DNA of 64,000 bases from positions 76,828,676 to 76,892,675 of the forward strand of contig CM049316.1 of NCBI GenBank assembly GCA_026874595.1. The letters run 5' to 3'. A program made the position numbers and the translations under genes. The DNA comes from Sipunculus nudus. Lineage: Eukaryota > Annelida > Sipuncula > Golfingiida > Sipunculidae. The notes under the pieces were generated by a model, which did no database searches, was not told where the DNA came from, and saw only the letters and a list, made by a program, of their open reading frames with translations. Positions within the stretch are counted from its first letter, which is position 1, and each line of letters begins with the position of its first letter. Below are positions 48,950 to 61,028 of this stretch, one piece after another.

Positions 48950-50623
48950 ATCATGGTTCCCAGTGAGGTGTGTTGCATATTAGCATAGATGTCTGCAGCC
49001 AAAATGTGTATGTAGGTTGCACCACCTACCACAAATCCAGAAAGCTGTCCAAATTGTATACATATATGCAAAATTTTAAGCAGAAAAGTCAAACCACTTC
49101 ATGTATATGAGTGGTTTTATCCCACAGCAGACAAACAGAAGAACTTGTGCAAAAATGGTGGCAGGTGGCACCACCAATTTTGTGTACAATTTACGAGTTA
49201 TATAAGATCTATACACATGCAAAATTTCAGGGGGATATGTCCTGAGATTTAAGCCTGAATGTCTGCAGCGTTAACATGAATGTAGATGGCGCCACCTTCC
49301 AAGAAAATCGAGAAAGCTATCCAAGATGTATAAACACGCAAAATTTTTATGCAGATAAGTCAAACCACTACAGAGATCTAGATGAGTGATTTTAGCCCAC
49401 AGCAGACAGACAGATGCTGTGCAAAAATGGTAGCAGGTGGCCTATCCAGTTTTATGTATAATAAAGAGCTGTGTGAGACTTATACACATGCAAAATTTTG
49501 GCCCAATCGGTCAAATGGTTCCCGAGATACGAGCTTGGATGTCTGCAGCGTAAACTAGAAAGTAGGTGGCGCCACCTGTCGTAAAATCAAGAATGCTGTT
49601 CAGGATGTATAAACCTGCAAAATTTTAGGCAGATATGTGAAACCACTGAAGAGATATGAGAGATTTTATCCCATGGCAGACAAACAGATGGACACTGTGC
49701 AAACATGGTTGCAGGTGGCTCATGCAGTTTTCCGTATAATAAGGAGCTATGTGAGATCTACACACTTGCAAAATTTGGCCCAATCTGTCAAACAGTTCCC
49801 GAGATATAAGCTTGGATGTCTGCAGCGAGAACGTGAATGTAGGTGGTGCCACCTGTCATAAAATCAAGAAAGCTATCCAGGATGTATATGCATGCCAAAT
49901 TTCAGGTGAATTAGTCAAACCACTGCAGAGATATATGAATGATTATAACCCAAGACAGATGAACAGATGGACCCTGTGCAAACATGGTTGCAGTGGCGCC
50001 ACCATTTTTTGTGTATGTTTTTAAGCTATGCAAGGACTACATTTGTATAAAATTGTTTTCCTGATCAGTCAAAGGGTTCCCGAGATATGTGGGTTTATGT
50101 ATGGAAACAGACGCACAAACGGATGCAGAGCGCAGAGGAAAGGTCAGAGGTCAAAACAAAATCGGGGCGCAGCAGTTCACATGTGACCCGAACATAATCC
50201 CGGGTTTCGTAAAATTCCGCCCAGCGGTTACAGAGGAGTTCTCCGGACACCCAAGACAGATGAACAGATGGACCCTGTGCAAACATGGTTGCAGGTGGCG
50301 CCACCATTTTTTGTGTATGTTATTAAGCTATGCAAGGACTACATAAATTGTATAAAATTGTTTTCCTGATCAGTCAAAGGGTTCCCGAGATATGTGGGTT
50401 TATGTATGGAAACAGACGCACAAACGGATGCAGAGCGCAGAGGAAAGGTCAGAGGTCAAAACAAAATCGGGGCGCAGCAGTTCACATGTGACCCGAACAT
50501 AATCCCGGGTTTCGTAAAATTCCGCCCAGCGGTTACGGAGGATTTCTCCGGACACCTACGCGGCGGCGGCAGCCAGCTGAAAACATAGTATCGGCAAAAC
50601 TCTGTTTTGGTGGATACAATTAT
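48950..50623. repeat. Tandem array of the AGGTGGCGCCACCT family, about 277-bp period, plus a near-identical 301-bp duplication
   Basis: GTCTGCAGC starts at 48991, 49261, 49541 and 49818 (steps of 270, 280 and 277). Each unit holds two palindromic GGTGGCGCCACC-like cores, CAAAATTT, and GTTCCCGAGATA. The last unit is duplicated almost perfectly with a 301-bp step (49948 and 50249), giving two near-identical short ORFs (50089-50346 and 50394-50588) that are not genes. The array ends in CATAGTATCGG..GGATACAATTA (50584-50622). Confidence 0.88.
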
Positions 50624-52030
50624 ACATTCATATTCAGTGTTTATTTCAGGAACCTCTTTTGCCACTTTTGTCACATGATCTCATTTGAATGGGAATTCCC
50701 TTATTAATATATTCAAACCAGATAGCTCTGTGACCTCACTGACCCTGTGCCCGTAGACATTTTCTACATTAAAACCAGTAACTCGTATAAAATATGTAAT
50801 TCCCTAAAAATGAAGTTCATATCGTATGTTTATGATCTTAGGAATAAAACATGCATAACTTTTTCAATTAATAAATTTTAGCAGAAAGGATTTCAACTGT
50901 TTTTAGATCACCCCTTGAGCAATAATAGAGGTTTCAACGCCTTCCCTGCCGACCAACTGACAGTACTGTTCACAGGATTGTTTTGCAAGATCTTGATGGC
51001 CCATCCTATTAACATAACATATCAGGACATAAAAAATGGCTTTGATATGATAATTTTTCAACCTGTAACATTAAATAAAAGTGTTTATGAAGACATTTTT
51101 TTATCATAAGTCATAATATGTATGAATTGAATACTGCAATGCAGGAACAAAAAATATGAAACCCTGTAAAATTTGTATAAGCACTGATAATACTGATTTA
51201 GGTTAAGGTGTTGATTTTCATTATAAATTCATACATTTTTATTTATAGTTATTTCTAAAATAATAATTAATGAATATTGTGGAAAATGATGTATTGAATA
51301 ATTTTAGATATATATTAACCCTGCTTTGTAAAGGCATTAATATTTAGTGTAATATATTGTGAGATATTCAATAATAACATCTTTAAAATACATTTGCATA
51401 AGTTTTCATAAAATCATCAATATTTAACTGAAAATCACTGACCACACATTTCCAAATAAATTTTGTTCTGATTCCTAAGTAGGGACCAGGTAATTTTATA
51501 TATTTATATAAATATATATATTTATATATCTAAACTATCTTTACTGAAGGAAAACTATATTTTTTTTTTTTCGGACAGGTCAGCTTTTCATTCGGACAGG
51601 TAAGAATCACCTCAGCCTGTCCGATGGGACAGCTAAGCTGAAAAGTTATTGACAAGCCCTGTCTCTAGTAAAAAGGTTAGCAATGACAGCAGCAAATTTG
51701 CATTAATAATTACTTCTAACCTTCGATCTCTTATTAAAAATGTCAACCAGATTAAAACAAAGACCCTTCAGTCATAATATGTGCCAGGAGGGGTGGTGTG
51801 GTGTTTTTGCCTTGGTATTACATAATGCCATTAATGGTGGGTTGGTTGGCTGACAAGGTTTATATCACACATTTGGCGAAATATTTTTTCTAAGTGAAAT
51901 GGCTAAATTAGACGAAAAGTACAGCAAAAAAGAACACATTCACACATTTTTCATGAGGAAAAGGGAACAGAACTGGAGAAATAAACTGAACTGGTAGATT
52001 CTATTCCTGGCCATGTTATTGTTACCAGGC
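50624..52030. other. AT-rich intergenic stretch with one compound inverted repeat
   Basis: The only structure I see is at 51571-51650, where two TCGGACAGG copies face CCTGTCCGA and a CTTTTCA faces TGAAAAG. The rest shows no coding or repeat signal. Confidence 0.5.
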
Positions 52031-52239
52031 AACTCTAACCACGGGTCAGAGGACAAGACTGGGTACATTTTTGGAGATTAAATTTCGTATTTAGCAGACT
52101 GTCCGATTTACAAGGATTTAACCATCTCAAAAGCACATTCTTTAGGGCTTTGTGGCTCAGACCGCATGGTAACATGAGGGCGATAATACCGTTTTCAGAG
52201 CCGAGCGAGGTACAGATGTACTCGGCGAGATAACTTACA

Positions 52240-52760
52240 TTATGGCACAAAGCCAGAAAGGCCGTGTACACGAGACTCGGTTGTACTCACCTAACTTTGT
52301 CTTGATATCTGCCAGCTAAAAGAAAACCACTTTCACTAAATTGTTTAAGTTCTAGGTCTTTACAAAGACCTGTTAATAAGGAATGTAGCTGAGCTAGCCA
52401 CGTGTGGCTGTACACTGCCATGATGTCTGGAGTTGGACTTGGATATCATTGACGGTGGATACCGGGTTGCCGGCTCGGAAATCTGGAACTCCTACAGCCT
52501 CGACTGCTCTGACAGAAATGTCCCAAGCCTCCAAATACGCTGATAAACACTCCTGTGTCACTGGTTGCTTGAAAATTTCAGCAGTTCTGGACTGAAATGT
52601 CCAGAAATCCAGCACGGCGCCCTTGCAAAGCAGTCTGTATCTCGTGCTTCACTCATGGACAACCAAGCTTTCTTCATTCGCGGGATAAAATCTGGCGGGA
52701 AATACGAATACGGAATCCCCATTGGCCGACCGTACTGCCGTGCCTGAGAATAGTACACAA
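52240..52760 (-). pseudogene. Exon-like region of an unknown minus-strand gene, frame apparently interrupted
   Basis: After a plausible acceptor (TATTCTCAG) at about 52746, the minus strand reads ARQYGRPMGIPYSYFPPDF and continues plausibly to about 52650. A different frame, with YRLLCKGAVLDFWTFQ, then reads plausibly to about 52394. Both halves have ordinary protein composition but lie in different frames, with a stop (TGA) just before the second. Just downstream lie a TTTTCTTTTAG acceptor and TTAG|GTGAGT donor framing 25 nt (52313-52289), and a further TAAT|GTAAGT donor near 52246. It could be a decayed gene or element, or genuine exons whose joins I misread. Product not recognised. Confidence 0.35.
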
Positions 52761-53089
52761 TTTTAATTAGAATTCGATGGCTAATGCATGATTTATTGAT
52801 TGAATTTGTAACAATCTACACATAATTAACATATTATACAAATGTGTTAAGCGTCTAGGCAGAGCATAGAGGTTGTTATGCGTTTGTTAGCTGTGTTTGC
52901 GGCCTTGTTTTACCATGAGCCTGGGCGTTTATATGGATACACTGTGGTATAAATATACGAGGGGTACCGCCAAATTTCGAACGTAAACAAGCTCCTTTGT
53001 CCTGTATGTTCAGTAATTTTTTTTCCGAGGACACTTTTCCAAAGGATAAAAGTCATGTTGGGACTGCACTGGGGCACAAATACCCTTCA

Positions 53090-53908
53090 TTGAATAATAG
53101 GCCTATCCAGTGACTTTCTCACATATTTCCAATTTATATGTGTTTTAAATTTAATGTTCTTCACGCGTTTTGCAGTTCTATGAAAAAAAGGCCTAGGCAT
53201 ATATAGGCTCTATTTCTTGATAATTGTTGTTACTTCCGAGGGTCCATATCAGTGTAGCAAAGCTTAAGCAAAAATAAATCTGATATAACCACGGTTACTT
53301 TGAGTATATAGGCCTACCTATAATAGCCTAATAAAGCCACGTAGCCTACAATGCCTGCATGACAAGCGTATAATTATTGGCCTATATATAAATACAACAG
53401 ATGAACCTATAATGTATGCATGGAAGATTACGCACGTATAATATATTAGAGACCTCAAATAATTTTGACTTTCTCAGCCGATGAAAACTGAGACAAAATG
53501 CATACAGATGCTATGTATATATTGATTATTATTAGGCTATTATTATCATTATTATTATTATTATTAAAAAATATAATAAATTATTATTTATAATTATTTG
53601 TAATTATTGGTATATTATTATCATTGTCATAATAATTATTATTATAGAAAATTCAAGAAAATTGTATTCAGGTGCTTATCGGTTTTGATCGACATGAATA
53701 GCCTATATATATTGTCTTAGTATGGTATGAATACATAGGCCTACATGTACATGTACGTTATTCATGAAACCTACTGCATGCAAAATGAAGGCCGGTAGGC
53801 CTATAACCCCTTGCAGGGCTATAAATAATTAAAGGCAGACTAGGAATCAATAAAGCTGCACTTTAAAGACCCCCCCCCCCCCCCCGTCTGTTTGTCTCTT
53901 TCTCTCTT

Positions 53909-53970
<62 letters not shown>

Positions 53971-54140
53971 GTGTACACCCTTACAAACACATACATGTAG
54001 CCTACGTAGGCCCTACACAAACGTGGTTTTTTTTTCCATAACCCAGCTGATAAGAAATTTTAGAAGAATTTAAGGTAACAGGCCTTAACATGACCAATAT
54101 TAAACAGTAGGCCTGAGTGTATAGGCCTATGTAGGCCTAT
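53090..54140. repeat. Region enriched in TAGGCCTA-like palindromes
   Basis: About ten TAGGCCTA/AGGCCT sites lie in about 1 kb (for example near 53099, 53191, 53311, 53379, 53739, 53798, 54109, 54122 and 54131), scattered rather than in register. Confidence 0.5.
53870..53970. repeat. Poly-C, (CT)n and (AC)n compound tract
   Basis: C tract 53870-53885, CT-rich to pure (CT)n about 53896-53958, then (AC)n to about 53970. Confidence 0.97.
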
Positions 54141-54599
54141 CATTTATAATAAATATCGATCGAATTGTAGACAAATCATACTGAGCCATGGAAAGGCCCG
54201 GGCGCCACTTGTAACTTATATATTATTCCAAATGCGGCGGTCACGTTGTATAGCTCATTCCGCGTGAACACAGTGGCAGTGTACGGAGTGTAGGCCGACA
54301 CTTTTGTCTTTGTCTACTCCCCAAATATGGCGGTGTTCTCATGACGTCTTCGCATTACACAAAAGTCACCTCACAGAACTGTTCATTGAATGAATTAACT
54401 GAGTCACGTGTCACCTCATGAGGTCACCTGATGACCTGCTGAGGTTAACAAGAAGCCCAGTGGCGCCGTCTGGTCCACTACGACCACAGTGAAACCGAGT
54501 TTACAAAAAATAGTCCAAATTTACACAAACACACACGCACAAACATTTGTATGTTATACCTCGTAAAATAATATACATGAATTTTATACTACTACAACT

Positions 54600-54601
54600 A
54601 A

Positions 54602-54645
<44 letters not shown>

Positions 54646-54693
54646 ATAATAATAATAATAATTATTATAATTATTATTATTATTATTATTATT

Positions 54694-54722
<29 letters not shown>
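54600..54722. repeat. (ACT)n-(AAT)n-(ATT)n compound microsatellite
   Basis: Pure trinucleotide runs of three types in succession. Poly-Ile/poly-Ser ORFs here are artefacts. Confidence 0.97.
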
Positions 54723-54725
<3 letters not shown>

Positions 54726-54818
54726 GTTAATTATATTCTAATTAAAAGAAGGGTTAAATAAAAAATATACTATTTCATATAAACCAGTAAAATCTTTTCT
54801 AGAAATATCATTTCCTAA

Positions 54819-54821
<3 letters not shown>

Positions 54822-54869
<48 letters not shown>
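54822..54869. repeat. (AT)n microsatellite
   Basis: About 48 bp of AT. Confidence 0.97.
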
Positions 54870-54870
<1 letters not shown>

Positions 54871-55359
54871 GCCTTTGCTTTATATGAAGCATATATATAT
54901 AAATATATTGAGTAAACGATATCCATGGGAAATTGAGATTAAGAGTTATTGATAACTGTGTTTCAATGGTCAAAAACAACAGGCGCAAGTCTCACAAATG
55001 TTTAACGAAAATGCACCAGTGACATCATGAAAAAATAAACATAGCAAGACTCATGTATGAAACAATAAAGTATCACGTGACCTGGCCGCCCATTTAGAAG
55101 TCATACTTACGTAAATGAGTATTAACAGGCGAATCTTGTGCATAACAACCATTTTTAACCACAAAAATTTGTATTCCTTTTCATCAGATTTTATCATTCA
55201 AATATTTTTTTTTAAAATTAAATCTATATTTATGACACAAAATTTATATTCACATCAGGTGTACCCCAGATAAATTTCCTGAAAAGGCAGGCTCTTATAC
55301 TGAAGTTTAAAAGTTTTTGTACGGCTCTAGATTGAGGTTTATTACATATAGGCCTATAA

Positions 55360-55475
55360 TAATATAATAATAATAATAATTATTATTATTATTATTATTA
55401 TATACCGGTAATAATAATGGTAATAATAATAATAATTATAATTATTATTATATACCGGTAATAATAATGGTAATA

Positions 55476-55507
<32 letters not shown>

Positions 55508-55593
55508 CCGGTAATAGTAATGGTAATAATAATAATAATAATTATGATTTAATTACCATTATTATACATGTAATTATTATGCTTATTATTATT

Positions 55594-55640
<47 letters not shown>

Positions 55641-55650
55641 TGCTACTATA
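55360..55650. repeat. ATT/AAT-rich array with three TATACCGGTAATAATAATGG modules
   Basis: Modules at about 55400, 55451 and 55503 are about 50 bp apart and embedded in ATT/AAT runs. The palindromic ACCGGT stands out from the surrounding A/T. Confidence 0.9.
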
Positions 55651-56716
55651 TATTATTACTACTGCTACTTCTATACTGCAGTTCCATTCAAGTCCATATT
55701 ATAATAATGTATACAATCAGGAATGCTTATGCGCAGTCAACAGAGAGGGCAGTATTGACTGACAGATGTACAGTTAGGAACTGTGCCAAGAGATGCAATG
55801 AGTGTACCACGAGTGTACAATTGGCATAAAACACACAAAACACACAAACACAGGCCGCGAGACTCTTCACTAGATGCCGATGTCAAGGTCCTGTATAAAC
55901 AGACTTTGTAACAGTAAACTTTGAGCATTGTGTTTTTTTTTATTTCGCCAGGTCGAAGTACTCGAGTTGATGATCAATCGATATGATATAAAGTGTACTG
56001 CATACTCCGGACGGGAGAGGCTTTTCTATGAATCAGGAGGTTTAGCAGAGAAAGTTTGCTTCCGGCAATGTTAAACTTATTTTTCGTTCACATAAAAAAC
56101 TTTTACATTTGTTTATGACAGGGATAAACTTAATATTTTAAACCAACACGTAGACTCGTGTTGCCAAAATTTCGGCATCTGTCACAGTTCGTTCCATAAT
56201 GCCAGCGGTACACGCTCCCGTATATGGAGAGGAAAGGTTACCAAATCGCTTTTTTTTCGACCAACGAAAAACTTTCACCATTGGATTAACAAATACACAT
56301 GACATATACATCTTTTAGGCAATTGATTTTATTCCCCCATGCAATCACTAAAAATGTAAACAATTCAACGTAACACGAAGTCCGAGGATTGACCATTAAT
56401 ATTGTGTAAAGATGAATAAATGATGTAGGCAGGCTCTCTATTGTTGTTTATTATAATAACTCCACGTATACATCTGTAAAGGCTTCAACTGTAGGCACTT
56501 TTAGACTAAACACAATTAGCTCTATATTCCTAAATCTCTGTCTTATCCTTCTTCCTCTCACCAAGAACTTCCATTTTCCAAGAGATCTCGATCTCGACTG
56601 TCCAACGTGCTCCTACAATGTGCTATTATATCTTGTTCTAACTCTCGGTATACCTATAAACCAACCAGGAACTGATGATATTACATGATCACGGTAAAAC
56701 TCTTTAATCCTATCTT

Positions 56717-56718
<2 letters not shown>

Positions 56719-56766
<48 letters not shown>
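56719..56766. repeat. (TC)n microsatellite
   Basis: About 48 bp of TC. Confidence 0.97.
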
Positions 56767-56769
<3 letters not shown>

Positions 56770-57090
56770 ACCTCTCCTAATCAATGCCAGGGCTAACAAA
56801 CACTTAGATGCAGGACATCTACTGTACATAGCCAATCTCTCAATTAACCTATATACTGACTGCACTTGGAAGCCAGCTCAATTGTTCACAGAAGTCTGCA
56901 TGTGTCTGACCCGTTTCCCTGCACCTTGATATGTGACCATTGCTACATGTATAAAGCATTCTTATACATGTACTAATTGTAATTACTGGACATGTATAGT
57001 TCATTAAGTAATACTTATATATTAAGACATACCAAGACATACCAACTTTATACAGATACAGATAAATATTCAAACATTTAGCATTTCCCC

Positions 57091-57282
57091 CCAGTAATCC
57101 TATATCCTTTGTCACCGACTTCATTCACAGGTTCGATTCAACGATCGGACGGAATATGTTATCCCCTTGAAACCCGCTCCAAAGCTTTCCCATTCTGAAG
57201 AATGGCTTGTAACAAGACTTTACTTGCACCCAATCAGGAGAATAAAACTGAAAAATGGAGTGAAAGTAGCAATGCACACGTA
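57091..57282 (+). CDS. Candidate terminal exon or element ORF, + strand, unknown product
   Basis: A pyrimidine-rich tract ends TTCATTCACAG at about 57131, followed by an open frame of about 50 codons to TAA at about 57282. The peptide includes VRFNDRTEYVIPLKPAPKL and EEWLVTRLYLHPIRRIKL, basic with ordinary codon content. There is no upstream exon I can point to, and the stretch abuts a TTGGTT/AACCAA repeat, so it may belong to a mobile element. Not recognised. Confidence 0.2.
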
Positions 57283-57303
57283 AACGTGCATGGCCACTGG
57301 TCT

Positions 57304-57562
57304 AACAAAAATGAATTGGTTGATATGACCATTTTCTTATACCCGATTTCACTAAATAGTTCAAGATAGATTAACCAATATATTAGTAAAACAGAGCAAA
57401 AATAGTTAGTTAATAAATATCCAATCTAGATTATCCAAATTCAACCAAAAAGATTGGTTGCTGTGACCAAGAGATTGGTTCGATACATATTTACAAACCA
57501 TAGGTTGGTTAAAATAACCAATATATTGGTCATTTCAACAAATCTGTTTTTAGAGTGTAGGA
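57304..57562. repeat. Quasi-periodic TTGGTT / AACCAAT element
   Basis: Short motifs ATTGGTT, TGACCA and AACCAATATATTGGT recur in both orientations. The segment ends near TTTTTAGAGTGTA. The design resembles vertebrate repeats built from AACCCA/TGGGTT words ending in ACACTCTAAAAA, which is an analogy only. Confidence 0.45.
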
Positions 57563-59332
57563 TGGCATGTCTCTTAAACAAAGAAATGTATAAAACCGTT
57601 TTGCATGTTGTCCAAGCATCTTTGCTTCTTTATTTGGTGAAAATCACACATATCTCAGGAGTGGTTCGTTTTATCACACTGAAATTCTGCATGTCCACAA
57701 ATCTTTGACAGCTTGATCCTGCACATATGACTGGTTGTGCCACCTACAATATTTTAGGTTTGTCCGTCCGTACGTGTTTGGATACTTGGGGATCTCTGAT
57801 GCCACACATTAAGAGGGCTGTCACATCAGGAGACATTCCACGCCTCCCTTACCATTGCCCCATTGATTCTTCAGAGACACGAATATAATCGCTTGTCTAC
57901 TGCTCATATTCTTGTTTGAATGAAAACCAATCTATTTTAAATGAACGTCAAGTTCAAATGGAAAATCCTTTATAATTGCATATAAGTACGTCACTGGACA
58001 AAGCTTAATGAAATGGCGATTCGGAATTGTTTAACATCATGACTGAAACACAGTGGGTATATATGTGATTCAAGTTAATGGCCACAGCTCCGGCACACGA
58101 GTGTTTAAAGACTTCTTGAATGTCGCGAAGGAGTTTATTTAAACATCATTAATTTATATAAACAGTTTCTCTTAGACCCCTTGAACTTGCATATTCTGAA
58201 AGCTGAACATATTACAAAATTTTTTTTTTCAGATTTCCCACAACTGACTGACATTTTAAAGGCTTAAATAATTATTATTCCTTTATTAAATTTCAGGTTG
58301 ATTAATCAATATGTCTCAGTAATTAATGGCTCCAGATATTCCATTGCCAACAGGTAAATTATGACGAACAAGGAGAAATAACACAGAAGAAACACGGGTT
58401 GAACCTTGTAAAATCTTGATTGGTGAAGTTGCGCAGTAAGGTCACCAGGTGGCATGCGCTATATATATTTATGGTTTGGGCCACTGATCGCGCCCGATGC
58501 AAGCTTATTTCTACTTGTGTAGAGAGGTAAGCGGAGGTTCCAGAACAAATTATTGGCAGATCGCATAATAGTTTAAGGAGAAAACACTTTGTTTTATGTA
58601 TATTTAACACTCGAAGTATGTGAATATAAAGGTCCCATTAATATACATAGTCACCGGGAAGAACCAAATGTATCCATGGCTAAACGGGGATATGCAGGCG
58701 ACACTAGATGAGTGAACAGTAAAGACCATGGTTGAAACATTTTTTATACTTGTAATTTATGTATTATGTAATCCTGCGTCATGAAGAACTCTTGAAATTG
58801 GTTACATATTAAATACTGCATAGGTTTAGCATGTTGTAGCTTTGCAAACAATTACAACAGACGCGTTGGTTGTTATAGCAAGACAAGTTGCGAGTAAAAA
58901 AAAAATATATATATATTTTACCCCTATCTACCTGATACTTTTCAGAAAAAAATTGAACATTCTAGCTGTTAAATATAAAGTATAATCCTTTTAATAAATA
59001 AAACGTTTTTTTAATACAAAAGAAAAAGAATCAATATGACATTTTATCCTATAGACCTACCTTTCATCCCAGAAGTCGCTGTTATGCCATCAAGCATCGT
59101 ATACAATATAATATTTATATATATTTTACCTGACTTTATGTATACCCTGCTGGAAGACTTGTTTCGTCCTTGTGTTATGCGCAATAATAAATAACACGGA
59201 TGATGCAACCTCTAAGTTACAAGTATTACGCCTAACGTACAGGTGGACAGAGCTCTGTGCTCACATGGAGGGTGTATATTAACCAACAATATTCTATATT
59301 GTGTGTAAGCCATGCCGAGCAGGACGCGTACA

Positions 59333-59892
59333 CCCCCCCCCCCCCCCCCAAAAAAAAAACATACACACACACTCACACACGTACAGTATTCCCATGAATG
59401 TCAAGACACATCAGACGTGTTTTCTCCCATATCTTCTGTGTTACTTAAAGCTAAGATTAACTTTTAATGTCTCGTGATTCTATACATGTATATAAATAGT
59501 ATGACCTTTCTGTAAAGGGAAAAAACTGAACCTTTCTTCCTCATTGCTTTTAAATTATATACGATATATATATATATATATATATGAAAAAGCAGATATA
59601 GCTGGACGAGGAAGAATTGCTATTGCTTATATATATATATACGACGTAATGAGCGCCCCCATGGGCGCTTTTAAGCTAGGACTCTCTTTGAGAAAACGGA
59701 AGGAATGAGTCATTGACACTTAAAAAGCTTTTGCAGTACTTACGGTCACTGTTATTTTCCCACTACGCTTGATGTATCTGATGGCGTGAATTTTTGTTAG
59801 GGTTTCCCTAGCCCATAAATAAAGGCTAGCGAAAGAAAATTTTACCTTAATTAGCATCTAACATTTTCCCCAGAACCCCCCCCCCCCCCCCC
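59333..59892. repeat. Two poly-C tracts, a split TA repeat and a GC hairpin
   Basis: C tracts at 59333-59349 and 59876-59892. TA runs near 59562-59585 and 59628-59641 flank a unique 43-bp piece. AGCGCCC-CCAT-GGGCGCT follows at about 59651, before TTTT. Confidence 0.9.
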
Positions 59893-60701
59893 AAAGTTCA
59901 TATCTTAGCCTAGAACTGGATCACATTGATACTATGGGATCGTTCATACCGTATTTACAATTAACACCGTCGCTTTCCGTCCTATATATATCTAAACGAT
60001 TTGTACCGTGGAGGGAATATCAGTGTTCGTGTCATGTTATGGCACGGACTTATAACCGTTCTGGCTGGTTGCGTCAATTTTTAGAATTCTGCGCCTTATA
60101 GGTTGCCCCAGTTCGCGGACCTATGTCGAGTGTCACTGAAGAGTATGACAGTTTGCCGGTTTCAGTTGAAAGAATTACGTTGTAATAAAAAAATACCCGA
60201 GTCTGAACCATACCAGCACCTTCTAGGTGTCGCACCACTATAGATGTGAACGACCAGGTTCGTTGATTATCAAACCAACTGACTAAAACTCATGCATAAG
60301 TATACTCCAAAAGATAGATAAGTCATGATTTAAAAAAAGGTCAGTATATTAAAGAAAATTTACGTTTCTCTGATGAGGCGCTCCATACATACAAGCGCAA
60401 CAACAACCGTCCGATAATAACAACAGAAATAATCAACAAGCCCGTTTATCACAGTACACAGAGTAGTCCCTTGTTTACACTTTTCCTGATCACATGACAC
60501 ACGTGACACCGAAATGTTACGCTGCCCGGCTCACCGTTGGTTCGCTCTGTGTTCACAGTACAATCAGTCCATCTTTAGATACAGTGAGCTCCGACCACCA
60601 ACAGTCCTTAGGTGAAGTACTGGTATAACTCTCAAGACACAGTTCACGCAGTACTCAATAATTAGCGCACGGACTCAATCTTGACTTAGAGTCAATGTCT
60701 A

Positions 60702-61028
60702 TCACAGCTGATGTCCCCTGAAATCATCCAGCTTTAGGTAACCAAATACGCTTTCAAACAGCGATATAATGTCCTCGGTCTGTACCCTGAAGCACTCACA
60801 AGAGGTGTAAATTCGCCAGCTTACAAATCGGTCGGTAAAATGCGATACTCGCTCTGATGTTACAGAGAAATCACCGTAGCCTTTCTCAGACATCGGCAAT
60901 CTACGCTTAAAGACATCATCTCTCAGCTGTCTAAACTCTGATGAACGCAGATCTGCCCCTGGACTGCAGATACCGTCTGGGTACATGAAGTGCCGCACTG
61001 ATCGGGCACTTGTAGTACATATCGTCAT
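60702..61028 (-). CDS. Unrecognised 108-residue ORF, possible gene or exon
   Basis: The ATG at 61028 opens a frame to a TGA at 60702. It is preceded by an in-frame TAA and a TATAAG-like string about 10 bp upstream. The sequence sits in a CpG-richer stretch (60.4-61.3 kb). The product is polar with mixed charge (HFMYPDG, DDVFKRRLPMSEKGYGDF, LFESVFGYLKLDDF) and has no signal peptide, membrane segment or domain I recognise. Composition is protein-like, unlike most ORFs in this window, but it could also be a 5' exon region of SLC34 or chance. Confidence 0.3.
   Translation of the reverse strand: MTICTTSARSVRHFMYPDGICSPGADLRSSEFRQLRDDVFKRRLPMSEKGYGDFSVTSERVSHFTDRFVSWRIYTSCECFRVQTEDIISLFESVFGYLKLDDFRGHQL

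Noticed and set aside
50089-50588. Two near-identical plus-strand ORFs starting MGLCMETDAQTDAE
   Set aside because: They are the two copies of a 301-bp repeat duplication and lie inside a repeat array.
48950-50623. CRISPR-like array
   Set aside because: Units of about 277 bp without short repeat/spacer structure in a eukaryotic genome; a transposon-type tandem repeat.
54501-54926. Poly-Ile/Ser and Tyr-Ile ORFs
   Set aside because: Translations of trinucleotide and dinucleotide microsatellites.
57125-57145. tRNA B-box-like GGTTCGATTC
   Set aside because: No A box or cloverleaf at the right distance; it lies in a possible coding stretch.
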